Below, in pieces: positions 17,826-25,731 of a stretch of DNA of 38,235 bases. Made by a program: the position numbers and the translations under genes. Position 1 is the first letter of the stretch, and every line of letters begins with the position of its first letter. This stretch comes from Sulfidibacterium sp964549335 (lineage in GTDB: Bacteria; Bacteroidota; Bacteroidia; Bacteroidales; F082), in NCBI GenBank assembly GCA_964549335.1, contig CAZJUQ010000006.1, positions 1 to 38,235 of the forward strand. Reading direction: 5' to 3'. The notes beneath the pieces are model-generated. The model searched no databases. It saw nothing but the letters and a program-made list of their open reading frames with translations, and had not been told where the DNA came from.

Positions 17826-17880
17826 ACCTGATACGGGTTGACCTTTTCCCTTAGGGGTAAATATCAGGTGTAATTTTATT
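17826..17880 (+). terminator. Possible terminator after feoAB
   Basis: An 8-base inverted repeat ACCTGATA (17826-17833) / TATCAGGT (17862-17869) with a 28-base loop, followed by the T-rich stretch GTAATTTTATT. The loop is long and the T-run interrupted, so this is tentative. Confidence 0.4.
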
Positions 17881-17898
17881 AATATTATAAATATTTAT

Positions 17899-17906
17899 TA
17901 TATTTG
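17899..17906 (+). promoter_or_regulatory. Candidate -7 box for the Hpt gene
   Basis: TATATTTG matches TAnnTTTG, 43 bases before the Hpt ATG in a very A/T-rich gap. No clear -33 element is visible, and the A/T richness raises the chance of a random match. Confidence 0.35.
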
Positions 17907-17949
17907 AAAATTAAAATTTCAATTTTTATACCAGAAAAAATCTAATGTT

Positions 17950-18297
17950 ATGCAAGTTATCCAAAAAGATAAGTTTATTGAAAACTTTCAATATTTCGAT
18001 AAAGAAATAGTAGCTGATATAATCAATATTTTTATCGACGAATATCCCGGAAGAATGGAGACCATTAAAAAAAATATTGATGAGGGAGATTTTCAACAAT
18101 TGGGTTTCAATGCTCACAGTTTAAAAGGTGTAATAGCCAATTTTGTTGCACCCGAACCTCAAGATCTTGCAAAACAATTAGAAATGAAAGGGAAAAATAA
18201 CGACGGTGACGGTGTGGGCGAACTTTACGACAAACTCAAAGAAAAGTGTGATATTCTCGTTGAAGAGTTAAAAGAGTTGAAACAAAATTTCGAATAA
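17950..18297 (+). CDS. Solitary Hpt (histidine phosphotransfer) domain protein
   Basis: A 115-residue all-helical cytoplasmic protein. The phosphoacceptor motif AHSLKG places His56 as the phosphorylated residue, with the usual following pattern VIANFVAPEPQDLAKQLE. Hpt domains relay phosphate between hybrid histidine kinases and response regulators. No kinase or regulator gene is in this window, so its partners are unknown. It is a single-gene unit: feoAB lies upstream, and the convergent TPR gene ends two bases from its stop. Confidence 0.9.
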   Translation: MQVIQKDKFIENFQYFDKEIVADIINIFIDEYPGRMETIKKNIDEGDFQQLGFNAHSLKGVIANFVAPEPQDLAKQLEMKGKNNDGDGVGELYDKLKEKCDILVEELKELKQNFE

Positions 18298-18299
18298 AA

Positions 18300-19316
18300 T
18301 TATCTGTCTATTCTTGACAATCCGCGAATGGCAAGCGGATAATTGGGAACCAGTTTTAGCGCTTTCCTGTAAAAATATTCGGCTTTATCTATGTTGTTTT
18401 CCGCTTCGTATGTTCTCCCCAGGTTGTAAACGGCTTCAACGTAGGTGCTGTCGAGTTCAATAACTTTTTTAAAACAGTTTTCAGCATCTTTATAACTTCC
18501 TTTTTCCACAAGATAGATATATCCTTTGTTAAAAAGAGCTTGCGTGTTGTCGGGAAAATATTTTAAAATGGTATCGTAAACAGACAAGGCCGAATCGGAA
18601 TTTCCACTGTTTTGAAAAGCCATGGCAAGTCCGTAATATGCCGCATAATTTCCCGGTTTTTGTTTCAGGGCATTTTTAAAGTAGTAGATGGACGATGAAT
18701 CTTTTTGCATGCTCAATATGGTTCCGAGTTGCATATTGGCTTCAAAGTATTTTTTGTCCAAATTAAGTGCCAGGCGAAGGTTTTGAACCGAACTGGCGGT
18801 ATCGCCCTGTTCAATGTTTATCATGGCTTTAATGAAAAATGGGCGCGGATTATCGGGATTTAAACTTATTGCCCTGTCAGATAATCTTGTTGCTTGATTA
18901 TACTCTTTTAATATAAGATAGAGGCGTGCCAGTTTTATATACGACTCTTGACGTTGGGGATTTATGTCCACGGCTTTTTTCAATGCGTCGATGCTTTCTT
19001 GAATTTTGCCGAGAATAAAATAGGTGTCCGACAGGGTATAATATATTTCGGGGTCTTTTACGTTAAAACTGAGTGTTTTTGTCAAATCGCGCAAACAGGG
19101 GTCAACACGGTTTTTTTTCAGGTAGAGTTGAGCCCTTTTTAAATAGAGTTTGTAATTGTTCGAATCGGCAATGATTTTTTTTGTTAAGATTTCCAACGAA
19201 TCCGCATTGCCGGTCAACTCCTTTTTTTTATTTGGTTTTGCGTGGTTGTTGCAAGAAAAAAGGAAGCCCGAAAAAAGGGCTCCCGCAATTAAAAGTTTCG
19301 ATATGGTTTTTATCAT
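18300..19316 (-). CDS. TPR-repeat lipoprotein
   Basis: A 338-residue predicted lipoprotein. The signal peptide ends in LFSC with lipidated Cys22, followed by a Lys/Asn-rich linker. From about residue 40 to the end run eight or nine tetratricopeptide repeats, recognisable by phrases such as YIKLARLYLILKEYNQA, AYYGLAMAFQNSGNSDSA and AVYNLGRTYEAENNIDKAEYFYRKAL. TPR arrays mediate protein-protein contacts; no enzymatic domain is seen. It starts nine bases after the recA stop on the same strand, so it is probably the third gene of bcp-recA-TPR. Confidence 0.9.
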   Translation of the reverse strand: MIKTISKLLIAGALFSGFLFSCNNHAKPNKKKELTGNADSLEILTKKIIADSNNYKLYLKRAQLYLKKNRVDPCLRDLTKTLSFNVKDPEIYYTLSDTYFILGKIQESIDALKKAVDINPQRQESYIKLARLYLILKEYNQATRLSDRAISLNPDNPRPFFIKAMINIEQGDTASSVQNLRLALNLDKKYFEANMQLGTILSMQKDSSSIYYFKNALKQKPGNYAAYYGLAMAFQNSGNSDSALSVYDTILKYFPDNTQALFNKGYIYLVEKGSYKDAENCFKKVIELDSTYVEAVYNLGRTYEAENNIDKAEYFYRKALKLVPNYPLAIRGLSRIDR

Positions 19317-19325
19317 AATTACAAT

Positions 19326-20360
19326 CTATTCCTGATTCTTGTTCTCCAAAGCCTCTTTAATTTTATTTTCCAGTTCTTCCATTAAATCCGGATTATCGAG
19401 CAAAAGGCGTTTGACGGCATCTCGACCCTGGCCGAGTTTTGTTTCGCCGTAGCTGTACCACGAGCCGCTTTTTTTGAGTATCTTTTTCTCGACGCCGAGG
19501 TCTATTATTTCCCCCGCTTTCGATATGCCTTCGCCGTACATAATATCAAATTCGGCTTTACGGAAAGGCGGGGCTACCTTGTTTTTAACCACTTTAACCC
19601 TTACACGGCTTCCTTGTACCTCTTCCGTATCTTTTATTTGGCTTATTCTTCTTATGTCGAGACGGATTGATGAATAGAACTTCAAAGCGTTACCTCCGGT
19701 TGTTGTTTCGGGATTACCGAACATAATACCTATCTTTTCCCTCAATTGGTTAATGAATATGCAAACGGTATTGGTTTTACTGATGCTGGCGGTGAGTTTG
19801 CGTAATGCTTGCGACATCAACCGTGCTTGAAGCCCCATTTTAGAGTCTCCCATTTCTCCCTCTATTTCACTTTTGGGGGTCAGGGCTGCTACCGAGTCGA
19901 TGACAATTACATCTATTGCTCCCGATCTTACAAGGTTGTCGGTTATTTCGAGTGCTTGTTCTCCGTAGTCGGGTTGCGAAATAAGAAGGTTCTCCACGTC
20001 AACACCAAGTTTTTCGGCATAAAATCTGTCGAATGCGTGTTCGGCATCAATAAATGCGGCAATACCTCCGTTTTTTTGGGCTTCTGCCATTACATGCAAT
20101 GCCAAAGTGGTTTTTCCCGACGACTCGGGTCCGAAAATTTCTATAACCCTGCCGCGGGGCAATCCTCCCACGCCGAGTGCATAATCGAGACTTATTGAGC
20201 CCGTAGATATTACAGGTACTTCCAATACCGGCGAATCGCCCAATTTCATTACCGAGCCTTTTCCGTATGCTTTTTCAAGGTTTCCGAGAGTGGCTTCAAG
20301 AGCTTTAAGTTTATTCAGCCTCTCTTTTTCGGCATTTTGATTTGCTTTTTCCGTTGTCAT
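19326..20360 (-). CDS. recA: RecA recombinase
   Basis: DNA strand-exchange ATPase for homologous recombination and SOS induction. The 344-residue length is normal. The Walker A motif is GPESSGKT (residues 77-84). Other signatures are DAEHAFD, Walker B region VIVIDSVAAL, QALRKLTASISKTNT, the L1/L2 loops EGEMGDSKMGLQ and GNPETTTGGNALKFY, and a short acidic C-terminal tail. It is placed directly after bcp (one base between bcp stop and recA start) and before a TPR lipoprotein gene. No SOS box could be assigned from the window alone. Confidence 0.98.
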   Translation of the reverse strand: MTTEKANQNAEKERLNKLKALEATLGNLEKAYGKGSVMKLGDSPVLEVPVISTGSISLDYALGVGGLPRGRVIEIFGPESSGKTTLALHVMAEAQKNGGIAAFIDAEHAFDRFYAEKLGVDVENLLISQPDYGEQALEITDNLVRSGAIDVIVIDSVAALTPKSEIEGEMGDSKMGLQARLMSQALRKLTASISKTNTVCIFINQLREKIGIMFGNPETTTGGNALKFYSSIRLDIRRISQIKDTEEVQGSRVRVKVVKNKVAPPFRKAEFDIMYGEGISKAGEIIDLGVEKKILKKSGSWYSYGETKLGQGRDAVKRLLLDNPDLMEELENKIKEALENKNQE

Positions 20361-20361
20361 T

Positions 20362-20829
20362 TCAATCGAGTTTTAATGTTTTAATAATTTGTTCGGTATG
20401 TTCTTTGGTCTTTACTTTTTTAAACACCTCTTCTATGATGCCGTTTTCGTCAATTACGTAAGTGGTACGCAACAATCCTTCGTACTCTTTGCCGTACAAC
20501 TTTTTAAGACCCCAGGCGCCGTAAGCCTTGATAATCTCTTTATCCGGGTCGGCTATTAAAGTAAAGGGTAAATTATGTTTTTCGGCAAATTTTTTATGCG
20601 AAGCAACACTGTCGGGGCTAATGCCTATTATTTCATATCCTTTGCCGGTCCAAAATTCGTAATTGTCTCTTAAATTGAGTGCTTCATTTGTACAACCCGG
20701 AGTGTTGTCTTTGGGGTAAAAATACAATATTACTTTTTTCCCCTTATAATCGCTTAACGACACCTCATTTCCGTTTTGGTCAACGCCTTTAAAATCAGGT
20801 GCTTTATCTCCTTTTCCCAAATAACTCAT
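20362..20829 (-). CDS. bcp: Thioredoxin-dependent peroxiredoxin Bcp (1-Cys form)
   Basis: A 155-residue peroxiredoxin of the BCP/PrxQ group that reduces peroxides with a thiol donor in the cytoplasm. Conserved elements are APDFKGVDQNG, ILYFYPKDNTPGCT with peroxidatic Cys46, and RTTYVIDENG. Many BCPs have a resolving Cys five residues later (CxxxxC); here that position is Leu51 (CTNEAL). The protein has no other cysteine, so it would work by a 1-Cys mechanism. The frame extends to 20877, but the ATG at 20829 fits the family N-terminus and lies downstream of the promoter at 20848-20877. It is the first gene of a unit with recA. Confidence 0.95.
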   Translation of the reverse strand: MSYLGKGDKAPDFKGVDQNGNEVSLSDYKGKKVILYFYPKDNTPGCTNEALNLRDNYEFWTGKGYEIIGISPDSVASHKKFAEKHNLPFTLIADPDKEIIKAYGAWGLKKLYGKEYEGLLRTTYVIDENGIIEEVFKKVKTKEHTEQIIKTLKLD

Positions 20830-20847
20830 AAACTTCGTTTTTTTGTA

Positions 20848-20877
20848 CAAATATAAGAAAGCTTGCCAAAATTTCAA
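20848..20877 (-). promoter_or_regulatory. Bacteroidota-type promoter for bcp-recA-TPR
   Basis: On the minus strand a -33 TTG (20877-20875) is followed after 19 bases by the -7 box TATATTTG (20855-20848). The start codon lies 19 bases further on. No promoter-like box is present between bcp and recA, so this one probably drives all three genes. Confidence 0.6.
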
Positions 20878-20962
20878 TAGTTCATGCCAATTATAAAACT
20901 GATGCTTTTAATTCGTTTCCTTTTTATATTTTTACTGGATAAAACGTAAAAATAACAGATAG

Positions 20963-21766
20963 ATGAAGAGTTTCAGAAACCGCATGTACGAAATAATTTT
21001 TGAAGCCGATACCAAAGCGGGAAAAATTTTCGATATCGCTTTGTTGATAGCGGTAATCATAAGTGTTTTAACGGTAATTCTCGACAGTGTCGAGAGTTAT
21101 CACACAAACTACGGCTCTCTTTTTTATTGGCTTGAGTGGTTTTTGACAATATTGTTTACAATAGAGTTTTTTGCCCGTATTTATGTTGTTAACAGGCCCT
21201 TTAAATATATTTTCAGTTTTTACGGAATTATTGATTTTCTTTCGATTTTACCCACATATTTGAACCTCTTTTTGCTGGGGTCGCACTATCTTGCCGTGAT
21301 ACGTGTATTTAGAATGTTAAGAATATTCCGGGTTTTGAAACTTGCAAGGTATGTTAAAGCCGGCAATACGCTGAAACAGGCGCTATACAACAGCAAAGCG
21401 AGAATAATAGTGTTTTTTGAAATTGTGGCTGCTCTCGTGATACTTTTGGGTTCGGTTATGTATTTGGTTGAGGGCCCCGAAAACGGCTTTACAAACATAC
21501 CGCGTTCCATCTATTGGGCAATAGTTACGGTTACTACGGTAGGATACGGCGACATAGCCCCGCAAACGGTTTTTGGACAGGCTCTCGCTTCGTTGCTGAT
21601 GCTTACGGGCTATGCTATAATAGCGGTTCCTACAGGAGTTATTACATCCGAAATTGTTAGCAATACGAAGACCTCCTCCAACACTCAGGTTTGTCAAAAT
21701 TGTCATTACGACAAACATGACGACGATGCCAAATTTTGCAAAATGTGCGGATATAAACTCGATTAA
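20963..21766 (+). CDS. Voltage-gated-type potassium channel with C-terminal zinc ribbon
   Basis: A 267-residue inner-membrane channel with six membrane helices. S1-S3 occupy residues about 22-105. S4 carries regularly spaced Arg (RVFRMLRIFRVLKLAR, about 113-128), the voltage-sensor pattern. The pore loop has the K+ selectivity filter TVGYGD at residues 192-197 between S5 and S6. The C-terminal tail ends in two CxxC pairs, Cys244/Cys247 and Cys259/Cys262, forming a predicted small zinc ribbon in the cytoplasm. It is transcribed divergently from bcp and ends ten bases from the convergent TonB receptor gene. It could act in membrane-potential control; the ribbon's role is unknown. Confidence 0.93.
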   Translation: MKSFRNRMYEIIFEADTKAGKIFDIALLIAVIISVLTVILDSVESYHTNYGSLFYWLEWFLTILFTIEFFARIYVVNRPFKYIFSFYGIIDFLSILPTYLNLFLLGSHYLAVIRVFRMLRIFRVLKLARYVKAGNTLKQALYNSKARIIVFFEIVAALVILLGSVMYLVEGPENGFTNIPRSIYWAIVTVTTVGYGDIAPQTVFGQALASLLMLTGYAIIAVPTGVITSEIVSNTKTSSNTQVCQNCHYDKHDDDAKFCKMCGYKLD

Positions 21767-21776
21767 TATTTGCCGG

Positions 21777-24008
21777 TTAATTTTTTCCGAAAGGTATATG
21801 AACCGAAAAGCTGACATTTCGTCCCATGTTGTAAAGGTTTACGTCGTGCAACGACGATAAATGGTCGATATATTCTTTGTTGAATATGTTGGTAACTGCA
21901 AAAGTTATATTTATGCTTCTGTTGTTTTTTGTTTTTATATCGGTTCCCATATAAAAATCGCACAATGCATATGCCGGCGAATTATCTTCAAACTCCGAAG
22001 GGCGGTTTTGTGCAAAAACGTAGTCGGACGACAGTTTTATATACGATTCCCTGAAATTTTTCCATGAATTGTTCTTCAACATGAGTTCCGCATGCAGCTT
22101 GTTAGCCGGAATCAGCGGCAAATAGCCCCCCGACGATTTTTCGCCTATAAGATATGCATACGAAATTTTAATATGCAACATGTCCCAAGGATGCGGGTGA
22201 ATGTGAATGGATGTTTCGCCGCCGTACAGTCTTGACGCCGTCTGCTTGTAACGGTATATTTTATATCCTTGGGGAGTTGTGTCGGCAGTGGGGGAGAGGT
22301 AAATAAAGTTGTTTATTTTATTGTAAAACAGTGTTATGTCGAAAGATGTGTGACGTGTATGAACGTGATATCCTATGTCGGTCTCCAAATTTTGCTGGTT
22401 TTTCAAATCTTTACTGCCTATTTCGTACCTTACTCCGTGCAAGCCGTTTTGTGTAAGTTCGGCAAGGTTAGGATTGCGGTATGCCGATGCAACGTTAAAC
22501 CTCAACAACATAGCTTCGTTTAGGTTCAAGGTGGCGCCCACCGAACCGCTTATGTTATCAAAATTCAAGTTTAATTCGTCAATGGAATTTTGTTCCGGTA
22601 CACTAACATGTCTGTGATCGTATCTCAACCCCGTTTCAATTAAAAACAATTTATCAAAAGTATATTTGTACAAACCGAATACCGAAAAATCGGAGATAGT
22701 GGCATCGGGAATTATATGGTTTGGTGCGTTACCGTTTTTGTTGTTTTGCCACATGCCTTGAATCCCGGCTATGGCAGTGCTTTTATCACCTGCATCGAAT
22801 TTACTTTTCAGTTTGTACGATAAAGTTTTCAGGTTCATGTCAACCAGGGTCTTTACGGGGGTAAAATCCGAGCCTTGAAGTTTTCTGTTGTTTTGCTGGT
22901 ACGATATCGTTGCGTCAATGTTTGTCTTGCCGAGAAAAACTTTGTTCTTTGATGTAATAAAATCGTATGTCAAATCCTGATACCATACCCTGTTTTTCCT
23001 TCCCCTTTCGTTTACAATGGAAAGTGCGGGAGGTACGGCCATTCCCAGTTTTGTATTGTGATGTTCGTAAAAAATGCGATAAACGCCCTTTCTCTTTATT
23101 AAACCTGCATTTGCTTTTATGCTTGCGTTGTTAAAACGTGTATTAGGGGCATACTTACCGTTACCTTGGTAATAGTCGCAATTTGAGTTAACAGTGCCCC
23201 GTATGCCCCAAACGAAACCTTTTGTATTGCCTTTTATGTTAAGGCTCGAGGCAATTCCCGAAGTATTACTGAACATTTTCAGAGAAACATCGCCTTGTAT
23301 GCTGTTTTCGATAGCCACAGGTTCGGGCAAGATGTTTATAACTCCGCCGACGGCCCCCGAACCGTATATTAACGATGCCGGTCCTCTTATTACCTCAATA
23401 TGTCCCACTCCCCAGCGGTCGACCATGTAGGGATGGTCTTTTGAAAACTGAAAGTTTTCCATTGACACACCGTTGTTCAGCATCAGCACGTTGCTGGTTG
23501 AAAGCCCGCGTATAACGGGAGTTGCCACTCCAGGACCTTTTGATATCATAGAAACTCCCGGAACCGACGATATTACATTTAAAAACGAAGGGCTTGCATC
23601 TGTGGTTATCGATTTTTTGTCAAGCGATTCTATCTTAATGGTGTTTTCGTGTTGGGTTTCTGTAAAACTTCCCGACACCACTACCTCTTCGCCTTGTACC
23701 ACAAGAGTTTTCATTTTTACGTCAACGGTAACGGGGTTTCCGGTCAGCTTCACCTTTTTTACAACGGTTTGGTATCCCACATAAGAGAAACGTATGATGA
23801 AATTACCGACGGGAAGATTTTCAATACGGTAGGTGCCGTCATTTCCCGAGTAGGTGCCTTTGGAAAGCTCGGGAACAATAACATTTACTCCGGGAAGCGA
23901 TTCACCCGTTTCGGAATCGGTGATATTGCCGGTAATGATATTTTGTCCCTTTATATTGATGACAAAGGAGAGGGTAGCGACAAACAGGATTATGAATTTT
24001 GTTTTCAT
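21777..24008 (-). CDS. TonB-dependent outer membrane receptor
   Basis: A 743-residue receptor. After a signal peptide (about residues 1-21) comes a carboxypeptidase-regulatory-like beta-sandwich domain (residues about 23-110: GNITDSETGESLPGVNVIV). The plug domain is at about 120-230 with VEVIRGPASLIYGSGAVGGVINI-type sequence, and a 22-strand barrel fills the rest. It has no SusD partner, which fits the siderophore, metal or vitamin type rather than the SusC type. Several histidine-rich strands and loops are visible (FYEHHN, HVHTRH, IHIHPHPW), which would be compatible with metal binding, but the ligand is not predictable. It is a single gene, convergent with the K+ channel. Confidence 0.92.
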   Translation of the reverse strand: MKTKFIILFVATLSFVINIKGQNIITGNITDSETGESLPGVNVIVPELSKGTYSGNDGTYRIENLPVGNFIIRFSYVGYQTVVKKVKLTGNPVTVDVKMKTLVVQGEEVVVSGSFTETQHENTIKIESLDKKSITTDASPSFLNVISSVPGVSMISKGPGVATPVIRGLSTSNVLMLNNGVSMENFQFSKDHPYMVDRWGVGHIEVIRGPASLIYGSGAVGGVINILPEPVAIENSIQGDVSLKMFSNTSGIASSLNIKGNTKGFVWGIRGTVNSNCDYYQGNGKYAPNTRFNNASIKANAGLIKRKGVYRIFYEHHNTKLGMAVPPALSIVNERGRKNRVWYQDLTYDFITSKNKVFLGKTNIDATISYQQNNRKLQGSDFTPVKTLVDMNLKTLSYKLKSKFDAGDKSTAIAGIQGMWQNNKNGNAPNHIIPDATISDFSVFGLYKYTFDKLFLIETGLRYDHRHVSVPEQNSIDELNLNFDNISGSVGATLNLNEAMLLRFNVASAYRNPNLAELTQNGLHGVRYEIGSKDLKNQQNLETDIGYHVHTRHTSFDITLFYNKINNFIYLSPTADTTPQGYKIYRYKQTASRLYGGETSIHIHPHPWDMLHIKISYAYLIGEKSSGGYLPLIPANKLHAELMLKNNSWKNFRESYIKLSSDYVFAQNRPSEFEDNSPAYALCDFYMGTDIKTKNNRSINITFAVTNIFNKEYIDHLSSLHDVNLYNMGRNVSFSVHIPFGKN

Positions 24009-24203
24009 TGCAAAACATATGTGATTTTACCGGTACAAAGTTTTTTCAAATTGTAACAAAACATTAAATGTCCAATTGAAAATTATGGAAATCAGGTTAT
24101 ATGTTCACGACAATCGGGGAAATAATTCGTTTTCCGCCTTTAAAAATGAAATTGAAAAATCCGGCGTCAAAAGAAATTATTTCCCCTGGTATTGTTTCAA
24201 TAA
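24009..24203. other. Intergenic region between the TonB receptor and pepD, with a perfect 12-base inverted repeat
   Basis: GGGGAAATAATT (24116-24127) and AATTATTTCCCC (24175-24186) are perfect inverted copies separated by 47 bases. The same stretch holds a 40-codon open frame on the plus strand (24085-24207, ATG to TAA) whose stop overlaps the pepD end. Whether the frame is translated is doubtful; no promoter box was found before it. Confidence 0.55.
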
Positions 24204-25667
24204 CTAATCTTTTTCCGGAATATTTTTCAAAACTTCGAGTGTCAAATCCCAGAATTTTTTTACGGAATCTATTTCTATGCGTTCGTCGGGTGAGTGTGCA
24301 CCTTTTATTGTCGGTCCGAATGAAATCATATCCATTCCCGGATATTTATCTCCTATCAAACCGCACTCAAGACCGGCATGTATGGCAAGGACTTCCGGCG
24401 TTTGGTTAAAAAGTTTTTTGTAAACTTTTTCGGTAATTGCCACCACTTCCGAGTTGGGATTGGGTGTCCAGCCGGGGTAGCCGTCGCTGCTTTCGGCACT
24501 TGCACCCGCCAAACCGAAAATGCTTTTAACCATATTTACGATATCCTCTTTTTTCGATTCTATGGAACTACGTTGACTTGTGGTAATTTCAATTTCTTCG
24601 TCGAAAAATTTCACCGAAGCAAGATTTGTGCTTGTTTCCACAAAATCGTCGATATCTTGCGACATTGCAATTACACCGTGGGGCATGGCATAAATGGTGT
24701 CAAGCAATATTATTTGCGATTCCTTGTCCATAACCCATTCGGGGAGTCCGGTTGTTTGTGCCGAAAATTTCAAGTTGGGTTCGCTGACATGGTATTCGGA
24801 TTTAAGTATTTTTTCAAATGCGGGTATCTCTTTTTCAAAAGCCGCTTTTTTGTCTTGCGGTATCAATACCACGGCAAAAGCCTCACGGGCAATTGCATTA
24901 CGCAGGTTTCCACCGTCGAAACCGTTTAATTTTATTGAAAATTCATCTTGATATTTCCACAGGAAGCGGTTTAGCAGCTTATTGGCATTGGCTTTGTTTT
25001 TGTTAATGTCATCGCCCGAGTGTCCGCCTGCCAGTCCCGAAACCATAATTTTATAAGCGATGTGGTTTTCGGGTGCAGGTTCCTTGTCGTAAGGAAGTCT
25101 TCCTATTGTATCTTGTCCACCTGCACATCCGATAAATAGTTGTCCCTCATCTTCAGAGTCGAGGTTCAGTAGAATTTTTCCTTTTAGAAGGCCGGGTTTC
25201 AAACCGAAGGCGCCGGTAAGTCCCGTCTCTTCGTCAACGGTGAACAGGCATTCCAAATCGGGATGCGGTATGTCGTCCGAGGCGAGAATTGCAAGCTGTG
25301 TGGCAACGCCGATGCCGTCGTCGGCTCCGAGTGTGGTGCCGTTGGCGGTAACCCAGCCTCCTTCGATATGAGCTTCTATGGGGTCGTTATCGAAGTCGTG
25401 CCGCTTATCGCTGTTCTTTTCACAAACCATATCAATATGGCTTTGAAGAACAACGGGCTTGCGGTTCTCCATGCCTTTGGTTGCCGGTTTGCGTATTAAA
25501 ATATTGCCGGTGTCGTCTTCAATGGTTTCCAGATTGTGTTTCTCGCCGAACTTTTTCAAATACTCCCTAATCTTTTCCTCTTTTTTCGAGGGGCGGGGAA
25601 TGTTTAAGATTTCCCGGAAATAGTACCATACCTTTTCGGGTTTCAATGTTAAAAGTTCTTCATTCAT
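24204..25667 (-). CDS. pepD: Aminoacyl-histidine dipeptidase (peptidase D)
   Basis: A cytosolic M20-family zinc dipeptidase of 487 residues that cleaves Xaa-His and other dipeptides. Metal and catalytic residues appear in order: His77 and Asp79 in LQSHIDMVCEKN, Asp116 in GADDG, Glu146/Glu147 in DEETG, Asp170 in NLDSED, and a late His in KGAHSPDE. GGHSGDDINK marks the inserted dimerisation or lid domain. HAGLECGLIGDKYPGMDMISFGP is a PepD signature. No signal peptide is present. It has its own promoter-like sequence upstream and lies 64 bases from the next minus-strand gene (C25 peptidase). Confidence 0.96.
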   Translation of the reverse strand: MNEELLTLKPEKVWYYFREILNIPRPSKKEEKIREYLKKFGEKHNLETIEDDTGNILIRKPATKGMENRKPVVLQSHIDMVCEKNSDKRHDFDNDPIEAHIEGGWVTANGTTLGADDGIGVATQLAILASDDIPHPDLECLFTVDEETGLTGAFGLKPGLLKGKILLNLDSEDEGQLFIGCAGGQDTIGRLPYDKEPAPENHIAYKIMVSGLAGGHSGDDINKNKANANKLLNRFLWKYQDEFSIKLNGFDGGNLRNAIAREAFAVVLIPQDKKAAFEKEIPAFEKILKSEYHVSEPNLKFSAQTTGLPEWVMDKESQIILLDTIYAMPHGVIAMSQDIDDFVETSTNLASVKFFDEEIEITTSQRSSIESKKEDIVNMVKSIFGLAGASAESSDGYPGWTPNPNSEVVAITEKVYKKLFNQTPEVLAIHAGLECGLIGDKYPGMDMISFGPTIKGAHSPDERIEIDSVKKFWDLTLEVLKNIPEKD

Positions 25668-25689
25668 TTTTTTTCTGTTTGATGTTTTG

Positions 25690-25719
25690 CAAAGGTATTC
25701 AAATATTCAGGGCGGCAAA
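25690..25719 (-). promoter_or_regulatory. Bacteroidota-type promoter for pepD
   Basis: On the minus strand TTTG (25719-25716), 18 bases, then TACCTTTG followed by C (25697-25690), 23 bases before the ATG. It is the closest match to the TTTG/TAnnTTTG consensus in this window. Confidence 0.7.
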
Positions 25720-25731
25720 TGTTAAAACGGG

